From: JASFEQ01 sp050122535
GTDB lineage: Bacteria; Desulfobacterota; DSM-4660; Desulfatiglandales; HGW-15
Reading direction: 5' to 3'
Length of the DNA stretch: 14,322 bases
Assembly: GCA_050122535.1 (NCBI GenBank)
Contig: JASFIT010000074.1
Location: 1-14,322 of the forward strand
Shown here: positions 1 to 6,500 of the stretch, piece after piece
Numbering within the stretch: position 1 is the stretch's first letter
How the letters are laid out: the number at the start of each line of letters is the position of its first letter
Position numbers and translations under genes: made by a program
Notes under the pieces: model-generated
Seen by the model: the letters and a program-made list of their open reading frames with translations, nothing else
Databases searched by the model: none
Told to the model about the DNA's origin: nothing

Positions 1-2081
1 TCAGGAACTTGCCAGAGGTCTTCCTGATTATAGAATACCTGGACGTCTTCCATGTGATATTTCGTATATGTCCCCACCTGGATCTTGAAGAGGTCCTTGG
101 GGTAGCGGATGTGCTTTTTCAGATCCGCGGGCATTTCACTGAACGGCCTGAACAGATCGGGGAATATGGCCGAATAGGTCTTAACAATGGGATCTTTTTC
201 ATCAATGATATAGAAAACCACATCTCCATTATAGGCATCCACCGTGACCTTGACCGAATTCCGGATATAGTTCAGTCCTCTATTTCTAAGGCGGCCATAG
301 GATCGGCGAGAATAAGGGTACATATCAGAGGTGGTGTAGGCGTCCTGAATCCAGTAGAGCCTTCCCGCAGAAACGACCAGGTACGGATCGCTATCATAAT
401 CGAGAAACGGGGCAATTAAACGCGACCGCACGCCAATTCGGCGGTTATACATGATTCTGCTCTCTGGACTCAAATAGCCGGTAAACAGGATCTGCGGATC
501 AAAGAATTCAATGGCAAATAGAAGCCTTCTGAAAAAAGACTTGATCGGGACACCTCCCGCTCCTTGATAGATGGTGTAGACATTCTTGTCCCCCTTGGGG
601 TAATCAAATTCCTCGGTCGTCGTCTTTACCAGGACATACTCAGTGGTTTTTTCTCCATAATAGATCTCGGGGCGCTCGATCTTCAGATCAGGTTCAAAGG
701 CAGGGGGCAGGTCTTTGACAAAGAGCCGGGGCAGTCCCTCACGGGTCACTTCATTGACCGGGCTTGAGGCCAATCCATAGCCATGGGTATAGATGAGGTG
801 TCTATTGACCCAGGTATTCGCCTGGGCAGGAAGTTGATTCACCACCAGCTCCCGGGCAGCCAACATGATCTGTCGATATTGGTTGTTGATGAGATAACGG
901 TCCACATCCACATTGTTAAAATCGTAATACAGCCGTATGGTTTGGATCTGCCTGTAGGTATCAAGTAAAGGGCGCTCGTCCCAGATCCTTATATTTTGAA
1001 TGGTCACATCTTGCTTCTGGATATCCTCCTTACTCAATGTGTCACCGACTTCAAAATCAACTACCTTAATCCAGTTCAGATTATAGGCCTTACGGGTATG
1101 GTCAATATTGTAAGCAATATAGCGGGATTCCTTGGCCAGTTCATTGGGCTTAACCACGAGTTTCTGTACCAGGACGGGGAGCAGGATCGTAAACACCAGT
1201 ACGGCCCCTATCCAGGTTCCCCCACTTAACCAGATGAGTTTCGTTTTGAATTTAAAGGCGTTGTAAAAGAGGACCAGGGCAAAGGCCAGTGAGACGATGA
1301 TCAGCACCCTGTACGCCAGGATTTTGATGTTCACATCCGTATAGCTGGCACCGAAGGCAGGCCCCTGAGTGGAATACAGAAGTCCGTACACTTTCAGATG
1401 ATAGCCCCAGGCCAGGAGTAGGACAATGATTCCGCCCAAGAAAATGAGGTGGTTCCTGGCCTTTGGTGCAATGGTAATCTTGGGTAAAGCGGTTGGGGGA
1501 CCCTCTGCCTGACCAAAGTCACCCTCTATTTGGAGCGCACCATTCTTCAGATACCATCCCATGGTGACCAGGCCAGCCAGAACGATAAGAACCAATAACC
1601 CGTTCCGGACGTAAACATAGAAAGGGAGAGAGAAGAGATAGAAGCCCACGTCCTTTTCAAAAATAGGATCCGTGGTGCCAAAAGGTTGCTGATTCAGAAA
1701 GCGCAGGACCATATCCCATTGATAGGAGCCCTTGGATGCCACGATAAAACTGAGGAACAGAACAAAGCCGATGAGAAGCGTATTTAAGCCCCTGCCTGTA
1801 AGGCCAAGTTGGGAAACATATCCGTCCGCAGCTTTACCGACCAGCCCTCGCCCTCCACCTGGGTTTAGACGTTTGGCTGCGTAAAGGTTGGCAAATATTA
1901 AGAGGACCAAAAGCAACCAGATCAGCGAACCGAATCCGAATTTGCTCAAAAGCATGGTCCAGAAAACAGGCGAAAAACCAAGATTTTCGAACCAAAGGTA
2001 GTCAGGATATATTGAAATCCCTGACCATAGCAACAGAACAACGATAATTCCGACCCCTATGATAATGAATTTCTTACTCAT
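1..2081 (-). CDS. UPF0182 family large integral membrane protein (partial, C-terminus beyond left edge)
   Basis: One uninterrupted minus-strand frame runs from ATG at 2081 through position 1 without a stop, giving about 693 residues. I spot-checked the frame at 3, 600, 1200 and 1800. The protein starts MSKKFIIIGVGIIVVLLLWS and has about seven hydrophobic segments in the first ~320 residues, then a long soluble part. Motifs such as YDFNNVDVDRY, LIYTHGYGLASSPVNEV and, near the window edge, YNQEDLWQVP are typical of the UPF0182 (COG1615) family. Members are about 900 residues long, so roughly 200 C-terminal residues are missing only because of the window boundary. The family is conserved in bacteria and archaea and its function is unknown. 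A GGGGAG Shine-Dalgarno lies 7 nt before the ATG. It is divergent from the KAS III gene. A possible promoter (TTAACG, 19-bp spacer, TATAAC) lies at 2239-2269. Confidence 0.93.
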   Translation of the reverse strand, partial: MSKKFIIIGVGIIVVLLLWSGISIYPDYLWFENLGFSPVFWTMLLSKFGFGSLIWLLLVLLIFANLYAAKRLNPGGGRGLVGKAADGYVSQLGLTGRGLNTLLIGFVLFLSFIVASKGSYQWDMVLRFLNQQPFGTTDPIFEKDVGFYLFSLPFYVYVRNGLLVLIVLAGLVTMGWYLKNGALQIEGDFGQAEGPPTALPKITIAPKARNHLIFLGGIIVLLLAWGYHLKVYGLLYSTQGPAFGASYTDVNIKILAYRVLIIVSLAFALVLFYNAFKFKTKLIWLSGGTWIGAVLVFTILLPVLVQKLVVKPNELAKESRYIAYNIDHTRKAYNLNWIKVVDFEVGDTLSKEDIQKQDVTIQNIRIWDERPLLDTYRQIQTIRLYYDFNNVDVDRYLINNQYRQIMLAARELVVNQLPAQANTWVNRHLIYTHGYGLASSPVNEVTREGLPRLFVKDLPPAFEPDLKIERPEIYYGEKTTEYVLVKTTTEEFDYPKGDKNVYTIYQGAGGVPIKSFFRRLLFAIEFFDPQILFTGYLSPESRIMYNRRIGVRSRLIAPFLDYDSDPYLVVSAGRLYWIQDAYTTSDMYPYSRRSYGRLRNRGLNYIRNSVKVTVDAYNGDVVFYIIDEKDPIVKTYSAIFPDLFRPFSEMPADLKKHIRYPKDLFKIQVGTYTKYHMEDVQVFYNQEDLWQVP

Positions 2082-2238
2082 ATCTTTACTCCCCATAGAT
2101 TAGGTGAGGGCGTGCCCGTCCGTAAATGAATCCTTGGATTAGGGGCAGCGGCGTGAGTTCCATGTTTCTGCTCTGAAGAAACCGGTAAAATGGTTAAAGG
2201 AGCCTAGCAGTTTTTCCCTAGAAAAGGAAGGAGGAAGT

Positions 2239-2269
2239 GTTATATTTAAAAAAAGAAATAGGGCGTTAA
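2239..2269 (-). promoter_or_regulatory. weak candidate sigma-70 promoter for the UPF0182 gene
   Basis: On the minus strand TTAACG (2264-2269) is followed after 19 bp by TATAAC (2239-2244). The -10 matches consensus at 5 of 6 positions, but the spacer is longer than the optimal 17 bp. It lies about 155 bp upstream of the start codon. This is a sequence-only guess. Confidence 0.3.
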
Positions 2270-2347
2270 CTCAGGCGAAAAAATAGACCGGAACAGGGAA
2301 CACTGGTTGACTGAATGAAATAAGTATGATTTAAGGCGTTGACACAA

Positions 2348-2376
2348 TAAACATCTTTCTCCGGATATGATATAAT
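2348..2376 (+). promoter_or_regulatory. candidate sigma-70 promoter for the KAS III leader
   Basis: TAAACA (2348-2353), a 17-bp spacer and a perfect TATAAT (2371-2376) read toward the KAS III gene. Transcription would start near 2383, at the base of the long hairpin at 2381-2441. A perfect TTGACA at 2339-2344 sits 26 bp from the TATAAT and 21 bp from TATGAT, so it is probably not the -35 actually used. Confidence 0.5.
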
Positions 2377-2380
2377 CATA

Positions 2381-2447
2381 GGGTCCAGTTTCTGTTTGAC
2401 TCTTATGATGTCCTGGCAAGGGTCAAACACGGATTGGGCCCATTTTT
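2381..2447 (+). terminator. long leader hairpin with T-tract: attenuator, or terminator of a short RNA
   Basis: GGGTCCA (2381-2387) pairs with TTGGGCCC-side bases 2435-2441, with one G-U pair. TGTTTGAC (2393-2400) pairs perfectly with GTCAAACA (2422-2429). The bases between the two arms are mostly A-U or G-U compatible, so the stem is nearly continuous over about 20 bp around a 21-nt loop. ATTTTTATAT follows immediately (T5 at 2443-2447), the layout of an intrinsic terminator. The candidate promoter would start transcription at the foot of this stem, about 150 nt before the KAS III start codon. GGCCC at 2473-2477 could compete by pairing with GGGCC (2436-2440), which would be an antiterminator arrangement. 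Confidence 0.55.
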
Positions 2448-2533
2448 ATATATACACCGAATCCTTAAAACAGGCCCCTTTACCACCAGCCAGTTTTTTG
2501 AAACCACTTTAAAGGAGGCAGTCTGATTCAAAC

Positions 2534-3595
2534 ATGCCAAATGCCATTATTACTGCGACGGGAAGCTATATTCCCCCGCTAAAGGTACCAAACGAGTATT
2601 TTCTCGGACATGAATTTTACGGCCCCGATGGGATAAAACTTGAGAAGCCAACCCATGATATCATTAGTCAGTTCCAGGATATAACATGCATCAACGAAAG
2701 GAGATATCTAACAGATGGGTTAAATACCTCTGATATTGCCTTTCAGGCGGCAAAACAAGCCCTGGATGGTATGGACATGGAAAGCCTTGATTGCCTCATC
2801 GTCGCTCAAAACTTGGGGGATTTGAGGGAGAACAACAGGACATCCGATATGGTTCCAACCATTGCTGCCAGGGTAAAACACAAGTTGAGAATAAAAAACC
2901 CTTACACGATTGCCTTTGATGTCCCTTTTGGCTGTCCCGGCTGGCTGCATGGAATAATTCTGGCCGATTACTACATCAAGTCAGGCGATGCAAGGAAGGT
3001 TCTTGTTATTGGCGCGGAGACGCTATCAAGGTTCTCAGACCCCCATGATATGGACAGCATGATATATGCCGATGGAGCCGGAGCTACCCTGGTCGAAGCA
3101 ACGGAAAGGGATGCGGGAATCCTTGCCCATGTTACCAGGTCCGACACATTTGAGGAGGCTTACCTTTTATGGATTGATAAGTCATACAATCCAAATCTCG
3201 ATGGTGGCAGCTTGTTCCTCAAAATGCATGGTCACGAGATATACAAGTATGCCGTAAAGACCGTCCCTGAAGTGGTAAAACAGAGTCTTGATAAGGCCGG
3301 ATTCACTTTAACGGATGTGAAGAAAGTCCTCATACACCAGGCAAATCAAAAGATGGATGAGGCTATATTGAAAAGGCTGTTCAAGTTGTACAAAATAAAA
3401 GACATCCCTGAGCACATTATGCCCATGACGATTTCCTGGTTGGGTAACAGTTCCGTGGCAACCCTGCCCACCCTCTTTGACCTTTTACAGAGAGGAAAAC
3501 TCAATAACCATAAATTGCATTCCGGAGATATAGCAGTATTTGCTTCTGTTGGGGCAGGCATGAACATCAATTCTGTGGTTTACAGGATGCCCTGA
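2534..3595 (+). CDS. 3-oxoacyl-ACP synthase III (KAS III / FabH-like) family protein
   Basis: A 353-residue thiolase-fold condensing enzyme of the KAS III group. These enzymes join an acyl-CoA starter to malonyl-ACP in the cytoplasm to start fatty-acid or polyketide-type chains. The Cys-His-Asn triad is visible: Cys134 in FGCPGW, His268 in IHQAN and Asn305 in GNSSVA. The C-terminal glycine-rich segment SVGAGMN (338-344) is also typical. The early ERRY (55-58) and the GHEFYG insertion (25-30) differ from housekeeping FabH and recall the ketoacyl synthase III paralogues I associate with Bacteroidota, so a specialised role or lateral origin is possible (inference). The ATG follows AAAGGAGG at an unusually long 15-nt distance. 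It is the only plus-strand gene in the window and has no fatty-acid or polyketide genes beside it, so its substrate cannot be named. Confidence 0.9.
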   Translation: MPNAIITATGSYIPPLKVPNEYFLGHEFYGPDGIKLEKPTHDIISQFQDITCINERRYLTDGLNTSDIAFQAAKQALDGMDMESLDCLIVAQNLGDLRENNRTSDMVPTIAARVKHKLRIKNPYTIAFDVPFGCPGWLHGIILADYYIKSGDARKVLVIGAETLSRFSDPHDMDSMIYADGAGATLVEATERDAGILAHVTRSDTFEEAYLLWIDKSYNPNLDGGSLFLKMHGHEIYKYAVKTVPEVVKQSLDKAGFTLTDVKKVLIHQANQKMDEAILKRLFKLYKIKDIPEHIMPMTISWLGNSSVATLPTLFDLLQRGKLNNHKLHSGDIAVFASVGAGMNINSVVYRMP

Positions 3596-3622
3596 GATGT
3601 AAATGCCCATCCTGTCCTTTAC

Positions 3623-3644
3623 GGAAGAACGATGCCTTCCTTTT
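3623..3644 (+). terminator. probable intrinsic terminator after the KAS III gene
   Basis: GGAAG (3623-3627) pairs with CTTCC (3636-3640) around an 8-nt loop and is followed directly by TTTT. It lies 28 bp after the KAS III stop codon and before the convergent 89-aa gene. The stem is only 5 bp, so strength is uncertain. Confidence 0.45.
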
Positions 3645-3657
3645 AACCGCCCGCCTT

Positions 3658-3927
3658 TCACTTAAGCGTCTTCTGAATCGTATTTTCGTATTCCGGAAAA
3701 TATTGGCCGATGACTGGAAGCTCGAAGCTGCTCAGAATACTTGTATTGCTTTCCCGTTCGAGCAGAAATTCGAATGATTTTTCTATCAGCACCTCTGGCG
3801 TAACACCCCCTCCTGCTAGTTTTTCATGATATGCAGGTTTCAGAGTCACTTTGTGTGTCGTCGTCGTTCGTTCCTTTACAGTGACCCTGAACGTTGATTC
3901 GTCAATTTTCTCGACAGTGATCATCAT
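3658..3927 (-). CDS. conserved hypothetical protein, 89 aa
   Basis: A small soluble protein beginning MMITVEKIDESTFRVTVKE. The N-terminal half (about 1-35) looks like a beta-rich strand-turn-strand unit with a threonine run (TTTTHKVTL). The C-terminal half (about 44-86) is helical and holds the cluster EKSFEFLLERE and then SSFELPVIGQYFPEYE. I recognise this last pattern from short uncharacterised proteins of anaerobic proteobacteria but know no function for it. There is no signal peptide or membrane segment. GAAGGG lies upstream of two adjacent ATG codons; the first is used here. It lies 70 bp downstream of the GAF gene on the same strand, so co-transcription is likely. Confidence 0.75.
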   Translation of the reverse strand: MMITVEKIDESTFRVTVKERTTTTHKVTLKPAYHEKLAGGGVTPEVLIEKSFEFLLERESNTSILSSFELPVIGQYFPEYENTIQKTLK

Positions 3928-3997
3928 CCATCCCTTCTGGGTTAACCGTGACGTGGTTTCAATGGCAAATTCTAAAATTAATCCTGTTGTTGATAGA

Positions 3998-4549
3998 TCA
4001 AGTTGGCATCATCTCGCGCATGCTCGTTAAGATGTCAATCATCTGATTTTGCCCTTCGTAAAGCCTGCACATATCAATGATGGTCCCGCTTATCTGGGCC
4101 AGGGCTTGTACAAAATTCACATCCTCCAGGGTAAATTCCCACGGTTTAGACGAATAGACCCGCATGGCTCCAACAATGTCACCGCGGACATAAATGGGCA
4201 CGGACAGCATGCTGGCAATGCCCTCCTTTTCCGCGGCTTCTGGATACTGGATTCTTGGATCATCCCCAACATCGTAGATGGCCACCGGGCCGTCTACTAG
4301 CGATTCGGCGATCGATTCCAGAGCACTCAGTGGTCCTTTATTCACATACTCTTTGCTCAGGCCATCGGATGCCACAATCTCCAGTTCATTGGTCTCGAGA
4401 TTGACAAGGAATAAGGCGCACCCCTTGACTTCCAAGGTTTTCTTGATGCTTTTCACCGTTAAGGAGATGACTTCTTCCGGATCCCTGGACATGGACATGG
4501 CCTTGGTTATCTTAAGCAAGGTCTCGTAATTCATGAGTTGCTTCTTCAT
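3998..4549 (-). CDS. GAF-domain protein, 183 aa
   Basis: A stand-alone cytoplasmic GAF domain covers about residues 20-160, with the expected order of an N-terminal helix (LLKITKAMSMSRDPEEV), the strand ALFLVNLETNELEIVASDGL, and SMLSVPIYVRGDIVGAMRVYS near the core. GAF domains bind small ligands such as cyclic nucleotides, haem or tetrapyrroles, or mediate dimerisation. No kinase, GGDEF or HTH output domain is attached, so it probably acts through a partner. I placed the start at ATG 4549 because AAAGGAGG precedes it by 5 nt; the frame is open 25 codons further upstream but without comparable support. A promoter near 4849-4876 would give an unusually long leader of about 290 nt. Confidence 0.85.
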   Translation of the reverse strand: MKKQLMNYETLLKITKAMSMSRDPEEVISLTVKSIKKTLEVKGCALFLVNLETNELEIVASDGLSKEYVNKGPLSALESIAESLVDGPVAIYDVGDDPRIQYPEAAEKEGIASMLSVPIYVRGDIVGAMRVYSSKPWEFTLEDVNFVQALAQISGTIIDMCRLYEGQNQMIDILTSMREMMPT

Positions 4550-4645
4550 GACATCCTCCTTTCCAGGACAGTTTTTCGAGAAGTCTTGAGAAATGACGAG
4601 AATTCCCTTTAGAGAGAACCCCATGTTGTGGAGATATCAGATCCC

Positions 4646-4668
4646 AACAGGACGCAAAGAATCCTGTT
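4646..4668. repeat. short inverted repeat in the GAF-gene leader
   Basis: AACAGGA (4646-4652) and TCCTGTT (4662-4668) are perfect complements around a 9-nt loop, about 100 bp upstream of the GAF start. It could be an operator or an RNA hairpin. No T-tract follows, so it is not an obvious terminator. Confidence 0.45.
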
Positions 4669-4848
4669 AGGAGGTAAACAGGCACATTTTGAGGGGATAC
4701 TCCATAATGTAACCTCCGGGGTTGGATTGTTAAGGGATATTGAGACGAAGGTTACCTTACTTATACGCTTATGCAGGATCCAGAATCTCGTATCTAGTAT
4801 CCAGAACAGTGGTTAATGGATGGAAAGGATTATGTGTAACTTATTTAG

Positions 4849-4876
4849 ATAATACTCAAAAATCCTGACAAGTCAA
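4849..4876 (-). promoter_or_regulatory. strong candidate sigma-70 promoter upstream of the GAF gene
   Basis: On the minus strand TTGACT (4871-4876), a 16-bp spacer and TATTAT (4849-4854) each match consensus at 5 of 6 positions. The -35 is overlapped by a perfect palindrome TGACAAGTCA (4866-4875), a possible operator. Transcription would start near 4842, about 290 nt before the GAF start codon, with nothing coding in between. Confidence 0.55.
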
Positions 4877-4995
4877 CCCATTATAGTGTCTCTTTTTCGG
4901 TCCTTTCTCTTTCTTTTTTTAAAAGATCGAAAACCAACAAAGGCAAGTGACGTGAATATGACGCTGATCATCCAACCGAAAACAGCGTGTCCCCG

Positions 4996-5015
4996 ATGTA
5001 TTACCGACAATACAT
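4996..5015. repeat. perfect 7-bp inverted repeat
   Basis: ATGTATT (4996-5002) and AATACAT (5009-5015) flank a 6-nt centre. It is A/T-rich and operator-like, between the GAF promoter and the candidate small RNA. No role can be assigned. Confidence 0.4.
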
Positions 5016-5090
5016 GGCTTAATGTCATCATCTATCACGTAGTGCCTGATGAATAACCTCTATTTCTCCTGGCCGTATTCAACTTCCACC

Positions 5091-5179
5091 AAAAAAGAAA
5101 GCCCCTGAAATCTAACCCTTTCCTCCGAAGGATAGCCAGGGGCCTGACCAGAGACAGGTCTACCACCTAATCCCCAGTT
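5091..5179 (-). ncRNA. candidate small RNA of about 90 nt with intrinsic terminator
   Basis: A minus-strand transcription unit is suggested by a promoter at 5186-5214 and a strong terminator. The terminator stem pairs GCCCCTG (5101-5107) with CAGGGGC (5137-5143), continues inward as CTA/TAG (5112-5114 with 5133-5135) and CCTT/AAGG (5117-5120 with 5128-5131), and is capped by a 7-nt loop. It is followed on the minus strand by TTTCTTTTTT (5091-5100). Upstream, GACC (5147-region) and GGTC can form a second small hairpin near 5145-5160. There is no ORF with a Shine-Dalgarno inside. I could not match it to 6S, SRP, tmRNA or a known riboswitch, and no gene lies immediately downstream for a leader to control. 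Both ends are inferred. Confidence 0.45.
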
Positions 5180-5185
5180 GGAGAC

Positions 5186-5214
5186 AACATAGAGAGTCTG
5201 GGAATCTCCGTCAA
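5186..5214 (-). promoter_or_regulatory. promoter of the candidate small RNA
   Basis: Read on the minus strand, TTGACG (5209-5214), exactly 17 bp, then TATGTT (5186-5191). The -35 matches at 5 of 6 and the -10 at 4 of 6 positions. It would start transcription near 5179. Confidence 0.42.
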
Positions 5215-5344
5215 GGACAAAAGAAAGCCTTTAAGCAAAAACCTCACAAGCGTGCAGTCAGGGGTTACCTGTCAACGCCTTTCGTCTGGTCCCTTGATCT
5301 TCCCCTTGGCCTAGTCCCTTCCTTTAGAGACAGCATCGCAATTC

Positions 5345-5444
5345 GTCATCCCGGCCAAGTCCCGCGGAGCGGGATGCGAGCCGGGATCCAGAATAAGTTG
5401 ATATTACTTGATGCTCCTGGATTCTGGGGCTCGCCCGGAATGAC
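5345..5444. repeat. 100-bp imperfect inverted repeat (REP/MITE-like intergenic element)
   Basis: The ends are GTCATCCCGG (5345-5354) and CCGGAATGAC (5435-5444), complementary except for one position. Moving inward, CCAGAAT and ATTCTGG blocks also mirror each other, and the left arm holds a perfect hairpin TCCCGC-GGA-GCGGGA. The ends resemble the GTCATTCCCGCGAAAGCGGG type of dispersed repeat common in proteobacterial intergenic regions. GCATCGC occurs just outside both ends (5333-5339 region and 5454-5460 region), possibly a remnant of a target duplication, though unevenly spaced. It encodes nothing. Confidence 0.65.
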
Positions 5445-5586
5445 AGCTTTTTCGCATCGCGACACAGTCTCCTAGGAAGGGGAATTTAAAAAGATGTGAT
5501 TCATCCCTGTGCTAAAAGGCGGAGCATGCTAGCATGGTTTCGTGAAAGGTCTGCGCTTTGCGGTTTGGGTGTTGCGGAGAGGGCCA

Positions 5587-5614
5587 TAAAAATACAGAGC
5601 AAAAGATCACTCTG
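5587..5614 (-). terminator. intrinsic terminator after the 32-aa ORF
   Basis: On the minus strand CAGAG (5610-5614) pairs with CTCTG (5595-5599) around a 10-nt loop and is followed by TATTTTTA. It lies about 30 bp after the stop codon of the small membrane-protein ORF, supporting that ORF as part of a transcribed unit. Confidence 0.5.
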
Positions 5615-5643
5615 CCCCGGTAGCGTGACGGTTCAGCAAGAAA

Positions 5644-5742
5644 TTACTTCACCATGAAAGAAAGGGACATAACGGCCCATTTCGAGCACACATAGGAGAA
5701 AAAAAGCAGCATCAATGCGATGAGAATGATTCTGGAATACAT
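5644..5742 (-). CDS. tiny single-TM membrane protein, 32 aa
   Basis: The frame starts at ATG 5742 and stops at TAA 5644-5646. It begins MYSRIILIALMLLFF and ends MSLSFMVK. Residues about 4-18 form one hydrophobic segment, followed by a short polar tail with one cysteine. GGAGA sits 6 nt before the ATG, and an intrinsic terminator follows about 30 bp after the stop; together these make a stronger case than length alone. It lies 80 bp downstream of the 61-aa membrane protein on the same strand, so the two may be co-transcribed. No function can be assigned. Confidence 0.5.
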   Translation of the reverse strand: MYSRIILIALMLLFFSYVCSKWAVMSLSFMVK

Positions 5743-5821
5743 CTGAGTTCTCCTGTTTCCTAAACGAGCATGCAAGACTGGTAGCGGGGACGATGGAGCA
5801 TTCAGGTATCGGGCCGAAAGA

Positions 5822-6007
5822 CTATTTCTTGTATCCCAGCGCCAATCCTACAACAGTCAAAAGCGCTCCTGCCAAAGCACCAATTATCTGTTTCCACCCA
5901 AAACCGGGTGAACCCCCTATCCCGATGGGGTCGGCCGCTAAAGACAGAATCAAAATGACTGCCCCAACACCGAATAGGACAGCGCCTGTTGTTTTCTTTA
6001 CTCCCAT
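5822..6007 (-). CDS. small two-TM glycine-rich membrane protein, 61 aa
   Basis: The protein begins MGVKKTTGAVLFGVGAVILI. It has two hydrophobic segments (about 7-24 and 41-58) separated by a loop carrying DPIGIGGSPGFGWKQ, and ends in a basic YKK. The glycine-rich loop and paired helices are typical of short conserved bacterial inner-membrane proteins of unknown function. No clear Shine-Dalgarno precedes ATG 6007. A candidate promoter at 6026-6055 would give a leader of only about 12 nt, so translation may be nearly leaderless. The antisense frame over the same interval lacks these protein-like features. Confidence 0.7.
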   Translation of the reverse strand: MGVKKTTGAVLFGVGAVILILSLAADPIGIGGSPGFGWKQIIGALAGALLTVVGLALGYKK

Positions 6008-6025
6008 TCTTTAAAAGGGCCTTGA

Positions 6026-6055
6026 AGTATACTCTGATTTCAATTCCTTAAACAA
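6026..6055 (-). promoter_or_regulatory. candidate promoter of the 61-aa membrane protein gene
   Basis: TTGTTT (6050-6055), an 18-bp spacer and TATACT (6026-6031) on the minus strand. The -10 is good (5 of 6) and the -35 matches only in TTG. Confidence 0.35.
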
Positions 6056-6179
6056 GCTCACATAGCACTAATACAGCAAATGGGCAAGTAAATACTGAAT
6101 ACCAGAAACCCAAATTCCATGTATTGGCTAATGCTTACATAATCACGGGGCGGCCCATGCCAAAAGGTGTGGAAAAAAA

Positions 6180-6500
6180 ATGGATAGGTCAAACCCTTTG
6201 GTCCCTTTCCTTCGAATGATTTTGGCAGCTTCTACCTGTGGACCCTTATGGCTCTGGCCTATCCTTAGGCGTGCTCTTGTCCGCTTCCCGCAGAACACAA
6301 GAAGTTCCACAGGGAGCAAGCAAGGCATTTCAGAGGGCAGCTCCAAGGCGTAGTGGAAGGCCCTCAAAGAAATGGAATGGAGCAAAGGATATGCCAAACA
6401 GAAAGGCTGTAAACTTTATCCTGATATCAAACGGTTAGACTGGGCGCTTGCAGGGTTATTGAAGAGAACGCGCAAGAAAATACTTAATTGTGAGAAATGA
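6180..6500 (+). pseudogene. possible decayed or interrupted ORF
   Basis: One plus-strand frame is open from ATG 6180 to TGA 6498-6500 except for a single TAG at 6351-6353. The first part encodes 57 residues starting MDRSNPLVPFLRM. After the TAG come WKALKE and then, from ATG 6372, 42 residues including KGYAKQKGCKLYPDIKRLDW and ending KKILNCEK. The downstream part has a protein-like mix of basic, aromatic and helical residues; the upstream part is less convincing. GGAAGG lies 11 nt before ATG 6372, so an independent 42-aa gene is also possible. I recognise no family. Confidence 0.25.

Larger units (their letters stand above)
2082..2533. other. divergent intergenic region between UPF0182 and KAS III genes
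   Basis: These 452 bp hold no plausible ORF. The left half is the promoter side of the UPF0182 gene. The right half holds the KAS III promoter, a long leader hairpin and the Shine-Dalgarno, each listed separately. Confidence 0.7.
4550..5643. other. gene-poor stretch of about 1.1 kb
   Basis: I find no convincing protein-coding gene here. It holds a minus-strand promoter and leader for the GAF gene, two short inverted repeats, a candidate small RNA at 5091-5179, a 100-bp imperfect inverted repeat at 5345-5444 and the terminator of a tiny minus-strand gene. From about 5460 to 5585 I see nothing specific. Confidence 0.6.

Noticed and set aside
9..1229. Four plus-strand ORFs of 61-136 codons
   Set aside because: They lie antisense to the continuous UPF0182 frame, start with weak codons and have no family-like content.
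2339..2344. Perfect TTGACA as the -35 of the KAS III promoter
   Set aside because: It is 21 or 26 bp from the available -10 boxes, outside the working spacer range; TAAACA at 2348 has exactly 17 bp.
4628..4816. Plus-strand 62-codon ORF
   Set aside because: No Shine-Dalgarno, composition not protein-like, and it crosses the GAF leader and its inverted repeat.
5091..5179. Riboswitch or housekeeping RNA (6S, SRP, c-di-GMP)
   Set aside because: I could not find the consensus segments of these RNAs, and no gene lies directly downstream on the minus strand for a riboswitch to control.
6143..6397. Minus-strand 84-codon ORF
   Set aside because: No ribosome site, no recognisable motif, and it overlaps the slightly more protein-like plus-strand frame; neither is well supported.
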